From positions 1 to 7,512 of the forward strand of contig DAIOHQ010000241.1 in NCBI GenBank assembly GCA_036744635.1: a DNA stretch of 7,512 nucleotides. The letters run 5' to 3'. A program made the position numbers and the translations under genes. Source of the DNA: DAIOHQ01 sp036744635 (lineage in GTDB: Bacteria > Planctomycetota > Phycisphaerae > Tepidisphaerales > Tepidisphaeraceae). Shown piece after piece: positions 5,383-7,512 of the stretch (position 1 is its first letter; the number at the start of each line of letters is the position of its first letter). The notes below the pieces were generated by a model. That model did no database searches and was not told the origin of the DNA. It saw nothing but the letters and a program-made list of their open reading frames with translations.

Positions 5383-5763
5383 ATGCACAAGACACATTGC
5401 ACCCTCGCCATAGCACTCCTCGCCGCCCTCCTCTCCACCGGCTGCGCATCCTCCGGTTCCAAATCCTCCGCCGACAGCACCCCCAAGGCCGAAAACAAGC
5501 AGCTCTCCGCCACCACCATCCCCTCCGCCAGCCCCTTCGCCAAGCTGCACTACGGCATGGGCACCAAAGAGGTCTCCGATCTCATCGGCCCGCCCACCGA
5601 TTACGACGCCCACATCACCGGCAAGGCCTTCAACCCCTTCTACTACGGCTCCGACACCCACCGCTCCACCTGGCTCTACAAAGCCCAGGGCCGCCTCATC
5701 TTCAACAGCCGCGCCCGCCTCATAGAAGTCCAATACGACCCCGAAGAACGCGGGTATCGATGA
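5383..5763 (+). CDS. Small lipoprotein with a BamE/SmpA-like domain
   Basis: 126 residues. The N-terminus is a lipoprotein signal: H/K residues, a hydrophobic core at 7-17, then STGC with the lipid-bearing Cys at 21. The -3 residue is Ser rather than the usual Leu, which still fits the broad lipobox rule. Residues 22-50 form a Ser/Ala/Lys-rich linker. The C-terminal domain starts at SPFAKLHYGMGTKEVSDLIGPP, that is residues 50-71. The pattern 'G-M-x-x-x-E-V-x-x-L-I-G-x-P' followed by an aromatic strand (WLYKAQGRLIFN) and LIEVQYDP is typical of SmpA/OmlA/BamE folds. BamE helps the BAM outer-membrane assembly complex, but this fold also occurs in many unrelated small lipoproteins, so a BAM role is not claimed. 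It probably sits in the outer membrane facing the periplasm. It converges on the nuclease gene with a 190-bp gap. Codons are strongly C-ending. Confidence 0.85.
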   Translation: MHKTHCTLAIALLAALLSTGCASSGSKSSADSTPKAENKQLSATTIPSASPFAKLHYGMGTKEVSDLIGPPTDYDAHITGKAFNPFYYGSDTHRSTWLYKAQGRLIFNSRARLIEVQYDPEERGYR

Positions 5764-5875
5764 TCCGCCAAGGATGTTGGCTACAAGTCCGTCCTCTTCA
5801 CCTCTCGCTCCTCAACTTGGTGCTATCGCCACGATGCTTACTGCGCCACAGTCGGCAATCCGGAGAGGGTTTTGT

Positions 5876-5895
5876 AGGGTGGGTGTACCCGCCCA
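5876..5895. repeat. Degenerate GGGTGGGTGTACCC hairpin, possibly family C-related
   Basis: GGGTGGGTGTACCCGCCCAC contains GGGT-GT-ACCC and longer imperfect pairing (GTGGG with GCCCAC). It shares the GTGTAC core with family C. It lies between the convergent lipoprotein and nuclease genes, where a transcription end is expected. The assignment to family C is weak. Confidence 0.4.
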
Positions 5896-5953
5896 CGATC
5901 TGCAGCACCGACCTCGATGCGGCGACAATGTTGCAAGGCGCTACCGGAGCAAT

Positions 5954-6781
5954 CTATACCTCGTCGGTGGCGGGCAAGCTTTCAAGCAATGTTTCGGTCG
6001 GGGCCGGTTGCGGCATCGGTTGAACGTCGGTTTCCCTTGGCTTCCGCAACAATCTCGTTTCACGACGATTCACGCGAGCATTTGCTTCGTCGGCTGCCGG
6101 GCCTTCGAGTGTATCACGTTTGATCACTTCCTCGCGCAAGACAGCAAGAATTTCATCGTCGTTGACAATCACGTCAACTACTCGCCGCAACTCCCGCTTG
6201 ATGCATCCCAGCACGTTTTCGTTCGCCACCAAGAGCGCCGCCAGTACGAAACGGCTCGTTGCGTCCTGCCGGTCCCGGAGCGCAATCTGCGCCCCGCGAA
6301 CGAATCCCTCTTTTGTAAAGAGAAACAGCTTCTCTTGATCCTCCTCCCGCCGGCAATCTAAGGTCATCAGATCAATCTCTGCGACAAGACGCTTGTCGAT
6401 CGGCTTGGCAAAGATGACGTTGTACATGCGCCACGTTATTGCATTCGTAAGAATAACCCATTCGACGCCTTGGTTTGCCGCGTAGTCGATGACTTGCTTG
6501 ACATGTCGATCATCCAGCGAAGCGCCAATCGCCTTCACCTCGATCAGTTGCACGAGCTTGGAATCAAGCTTCACCGCCAAATCGCAGTAGGTACCGCGAA
6601 TTGCATACTCACCCGTAAGTTCGGCATATTTGTCATAGCCAAAGACATCCGAAAGCAGGTCTTTCACCAGCGTCACGGTGTCCGCCTCTGAAACGTCTCT
6701 CGTCTTTTGTGAAGTGATAATCGGACCAAGCCGCTTCATGCCCGCCGCAAGACGCTCGCACACTTTTTTCGGCACCGCCAT
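5954..6781 (-). CDS. Stand-alone HsdR-N-type PD-(D/E)XK nuclease
   Basis: 275 residues, related by pattern to the N-terminal nuclease domain of type I restriction subunit HsdR, without the helicase that HsdR carries. Seen: TLVKDLLSDVFGYDKY (37-52), GEYAIRGTYCDLAV (57-70) with catalytic D67, LIEVKAI (79-85) with E81 and K83 of the ExK pair, and QVIDY (96-100). The last matches the QxxxY motif typical of HsdR nucleases. All expected active-site residues are present. The C-terminal part is helical and charged, ending in a Pro/Glu-rich tail (about 240-275). The start at 6781 is chosen because related proteins, from memory, begin MA(V/I)PKKV; GGGAGG lies only 3 nt upstream. An ATG at 6829 also follows a GGAGG by 3 nt and would add 16 residues. 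Codon use is mixed and less GC-skewed at third positions than in its neighbours. Its biological role is unknown; defence is a guess. Confidence 0.87.
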   Translation of the reverse strand: MAVPKKVCERLAAGMKRLGPIITSQKTRDVSEADTVTLVKDLLSDVFGYDKYAELTGEYAIRGTYCDLAVKLDSKLVQLIEVKAIGASLDDRHVKQVIDYAANQGVEWVILTNAITWRMYNVIFAKPIDKRLVAEIDLMTLDCRREEDQEKLFLFTKEGFVRGAQIALRDRQDATSRFVLAALLVANENVLGCIKRELRRVVDVIVNDDEILAVLREEVIKRDTLEGPAADEANARVNRRETRLLRKPRETDVQPMPQPAPTETLLESLPATDEV

Positions 6782-6784
6782 AGA

Positions 6785-6790
6785 CCTCCC
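6785..6790 (-). promoter_or_regulatory. Ribosome binding site deciding the nuclease start
   Basis: GGGAGG on the minus strand, 3 nt before the ATG at 6781. The spacing is short. A competing GGAGG at 6833-6837 lies 3 nt before the ATG at 6829. Confidence 0.5.
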
Positions 6791-6855
6791 AAAGTGAAAT
6801 GTTCCCTTGAACCGATTCAATTCTGTCATCATCCTCCAGCCGATGCAATAGGAGC

Positions 6856-7020
6856 GTGCCGACCGCACGCCGCGCCGCCAAGGAGGCGAGCGTGCAGGTT
6901 CGACTGATCGATGGCGATGAACTGGCGGAGCTAATGATCGGCGCCGGCGTCGGGGTATCGGCCTCCAAGACGTACATCGTGCAGAAAGCTGATAGCGACT
7001 TTTTTGAGGAGATGGCTTAG
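6856..7020 (+). pseudogene. C-terminal remnant of an Mrr-type restriction endonuclease
   Basis: A 54-codon frame ends at TAG 7018-7020. It reads RLIDGDELAELMI, then GAGVGVS, then a strand with KTYIVQ and DSDFFEEMA. From memory, the C-terminus of Mrr-family (Mrr_cat) nucleases is '(V/I)LIDGxxLaxLMIexxVGVsxxxtyxxkxiDsDyFeE', and the match is close over about 45 residues. The PD-(D/E)XK catalytic core and the N-terminal winged-helix of Mrr are absent: upstream of about 6860 the similarity stops and the DNA belongs to the divergent nuclease gene's 5' region. There is no RBS and GTG is only a nominal start. It is best read as a scar left by deletion or replacement of an mrr gene. Confidence 0.7.
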
Positions 7021-7124
7021 CGGCTACGATAATTGTCCCACCTCGCAAACCGCTCAGCGAAACCGCGTCGTAACAATCCGACTGGATGGGTCCCCGCCAT
7101 CTCCCACCGCACATAACTTGCGAA

Positions 7125-7152
7125 TTGCGCGCCCGGCGCGCCGCCAGCGCAA
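7125..7152. repeat. Family E GC-rich palindrome, copy 1
   Basis: 28 bp, TTGCGC...GCGCAA with GGCGCGCC at its centre. It is identical to 7290-7317 except for one base. The outer 6-bp arms and inner 4-bp arms pair around a small symmetrical internal loop. Confidence 0.85.
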
Positions 7153-7189
7153 CGCCTAAAAACCACAAAATCCGAAGAATAAATATTTT

Positions 7190-7228
7190 TTCGCCCCTTC
7201 GCTTCTTCGCGCCCTCGCGGTTAACTCC
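7190..7228. repeat. Dispersed repeat family D, copy 2
   Basis: TTCGCCCCTTCGC, then TTCTTCGCGCCCTCGCGG and TTAACTCC: the same module type and order as 2611-2658. Confidence 0.7.
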
Positions 7229-7240
7229 CGCCCCCACAAC

Positions 7241-7273
7241 CATCTGTGAAAATCTGTGCCCCATCTGTGGCCA
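7241..7273. repeat. Triple ATCTGTG motif
   Basis: ATCTGTG occurs at 7242-7248, 7252-7258 and 7263-7269, spaced 10 and 11 bp apart. The whole resembles a known type of dispersed intergenic sequence ('ATCTGTGAAAATCTGTG...ATCTGTGG'), recalled rather than checked. Confidence 0.65.
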
Positions 7274-7289
7274 AACCCTCCCCCAAGTG

Positions 7290-7317
7290 TTGCGCGCCCG
7301 GCGCGCCGCCGGCGCAA
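7290..7317. repeat. Family E GC-rich palindrome, copy 2
   Basis: Same 28 bp as 7125-7152 with one substitution (A to G), here with one extra pair at the ends (G7289-C7318). The two copies bracket a 137-bp segment holding the family D copy and the ATCTGTG motif. Confidence 0.85.
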
Positions 7318-7402
7318 CTCCGCCCCGTTATATGAAGGGATACATTATGACGATCAGCAACACACCACTGACCACAGACAACTCCCGCGCCCCCTCCCCA
7401 TT

Positions 7403-7439
7403 TTGCAATCTGAAATTTTCATTTTTCAATTTGCAATCT
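7403..7439. repeat. A/T-rich direct repeat pair
   Basis: TTGCAATCT at 7403-7411 and again at 7431-7439 flank an A/T-rich stretch containing GAAATTTTC. It is the most A/T-rich patch of the window. Confidence 0.55.
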
Positions 7440-7473
7440 CCCTCCTCAATCGGTAGGGGGTCAGTTTGGGTGC

Positions 7474-7501
7474 CACGGGTCGGCGTACTCGCAGACCTGT
7501 G
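7474..7501. repeat. Hairpin at the right edge
   Basis: CACGGGTC (7474-7481) pairs with GACCTGTG (7494-7501), one G-T wobble. Inside the loop GCG-TACT-CGC (7483-7492) can form a small stem, using the same TACT loop as family C. Confidence 0.6.
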
Positions 7502-7512
7502 TCTTACTGCGT

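Larger units (their letters stand above)
7021..7512. other. Gene-free repeat island at the right end
   Basis: I see no gene here that can be supported. After about 100 bp without a recognised pattern come two copies of a GC-rich palindrome (family E), a CTTCGCG-type repeat (family D), a triple ATCTGTG motif, CACTGACCACAGACAAC-type sequence, an A/T-rich TTGCAATCT pair and a hairpin at the very end. An ATG at 7331 with an open frame to the edge reads only through repeats. Confidence 0.7.

Noticed and set aside
6782..7264. N-terminal extension of the nuclease up to an ATG at 7264
   Set aside because: The extra residues are Arg-rich, run through repeats and the Mrr remnant, and lack family similarity; an RBS lies just before 6781.
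7125..7317. Insertion sequence bounded by the family E palindromes
   Set aside because: The enclosed 137 bp encode nothing and no target-site duplication is visible. Kept only as a possible non-autonomous unit.
7331..7512. Open frame starting at ATG 7331 (or 7346) and running off the right edge
   Set aside because: An AAGGG lies near the second ATG, but the translation passes through dispersed repeats and shows no protein-like pattern. It may be the stub of a disrupted gene; not enough to call.
1..7512. tRNA, rRNA or known riboswitch
   Set aside because: Nothing resembling a tRNA cloverleaf, rRNA segment or familiar riboswitch core was seen on either strand by eye.

Overview
The window looks like chromosomal DNA of a high-GC Gram-negative environmental bacterium. 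Planctomycetota, and within them the Phycisphaerae, are the best guess. The reasons are a PEP-CTERM surface protein with a VPEP...RRRR tail, a lipoprotein with a BamE-like fold, a quinone methyltransferase, and an unusually dense load of short dispersed hairpin repeats. The lineage is inferred from these features, because there is no rRNA or other phylogenetic marker here.

Layout. From 1 to 1307 the minus strand carries the N-terminal 435 codons of a YfhO-like multi-pass membrane protein that runs off the left edge. It has a roughly 45-bp tandem hairpin repeat array inside its reading frame. A 333-bp divergent intergenic region (1308-1640) with three perfect hairpins separates it from ubiE/menG on the plus strand (1641-2495). 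After 215 bp of mostly repeat DNA comes a plus-strand gene for an exported protein of unknown function (2711-3757). It converges on a minus-strand PEP-CTERM protein gene (3862-5019), with a very long hairpin between the two stop codons. A 363-bp region with two outward promoters leads to a plus-strand lipoprotein gene (5383-5763). That gene converges on a minus-strand gene for a stand-alone HsdR-N-type nuclease (5954-6781). Directly upstream of the nuclease, on the opposite strand, lies what appears to be the last ~50 codons of a decayed Mrr-type restriction endonuclease (6856-7020). The rest (7021-7512) has no gene I can support and is a patchwork of several repeat families.

The genes do not form one operon or pathway: neighbours alternate in direction and each seems to have its own signals. 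UbiE/MenG acts in respiratory quinone synthesis. The exported protein, the PEP-CTERM protein, the lipoprotein and the YfhO-like protein all belong to the cell envelope. The right end has the character of an accessory, defence-related island.

Most worth a second look: (i) an in-frame hairpin array that adds about 60 residues to a membrane protein; (ii) three hairpin repeat families whose stem arms change in compensating pairs while the loops stay nearly fixed; (iii) ubiE, whose SAM-binding core (codons 73-153) has a codon style completely unlike the rest of the gene, suggesting a recombination mosaic; (iv) an HsdR-N nuclease beside an Mrr scar.
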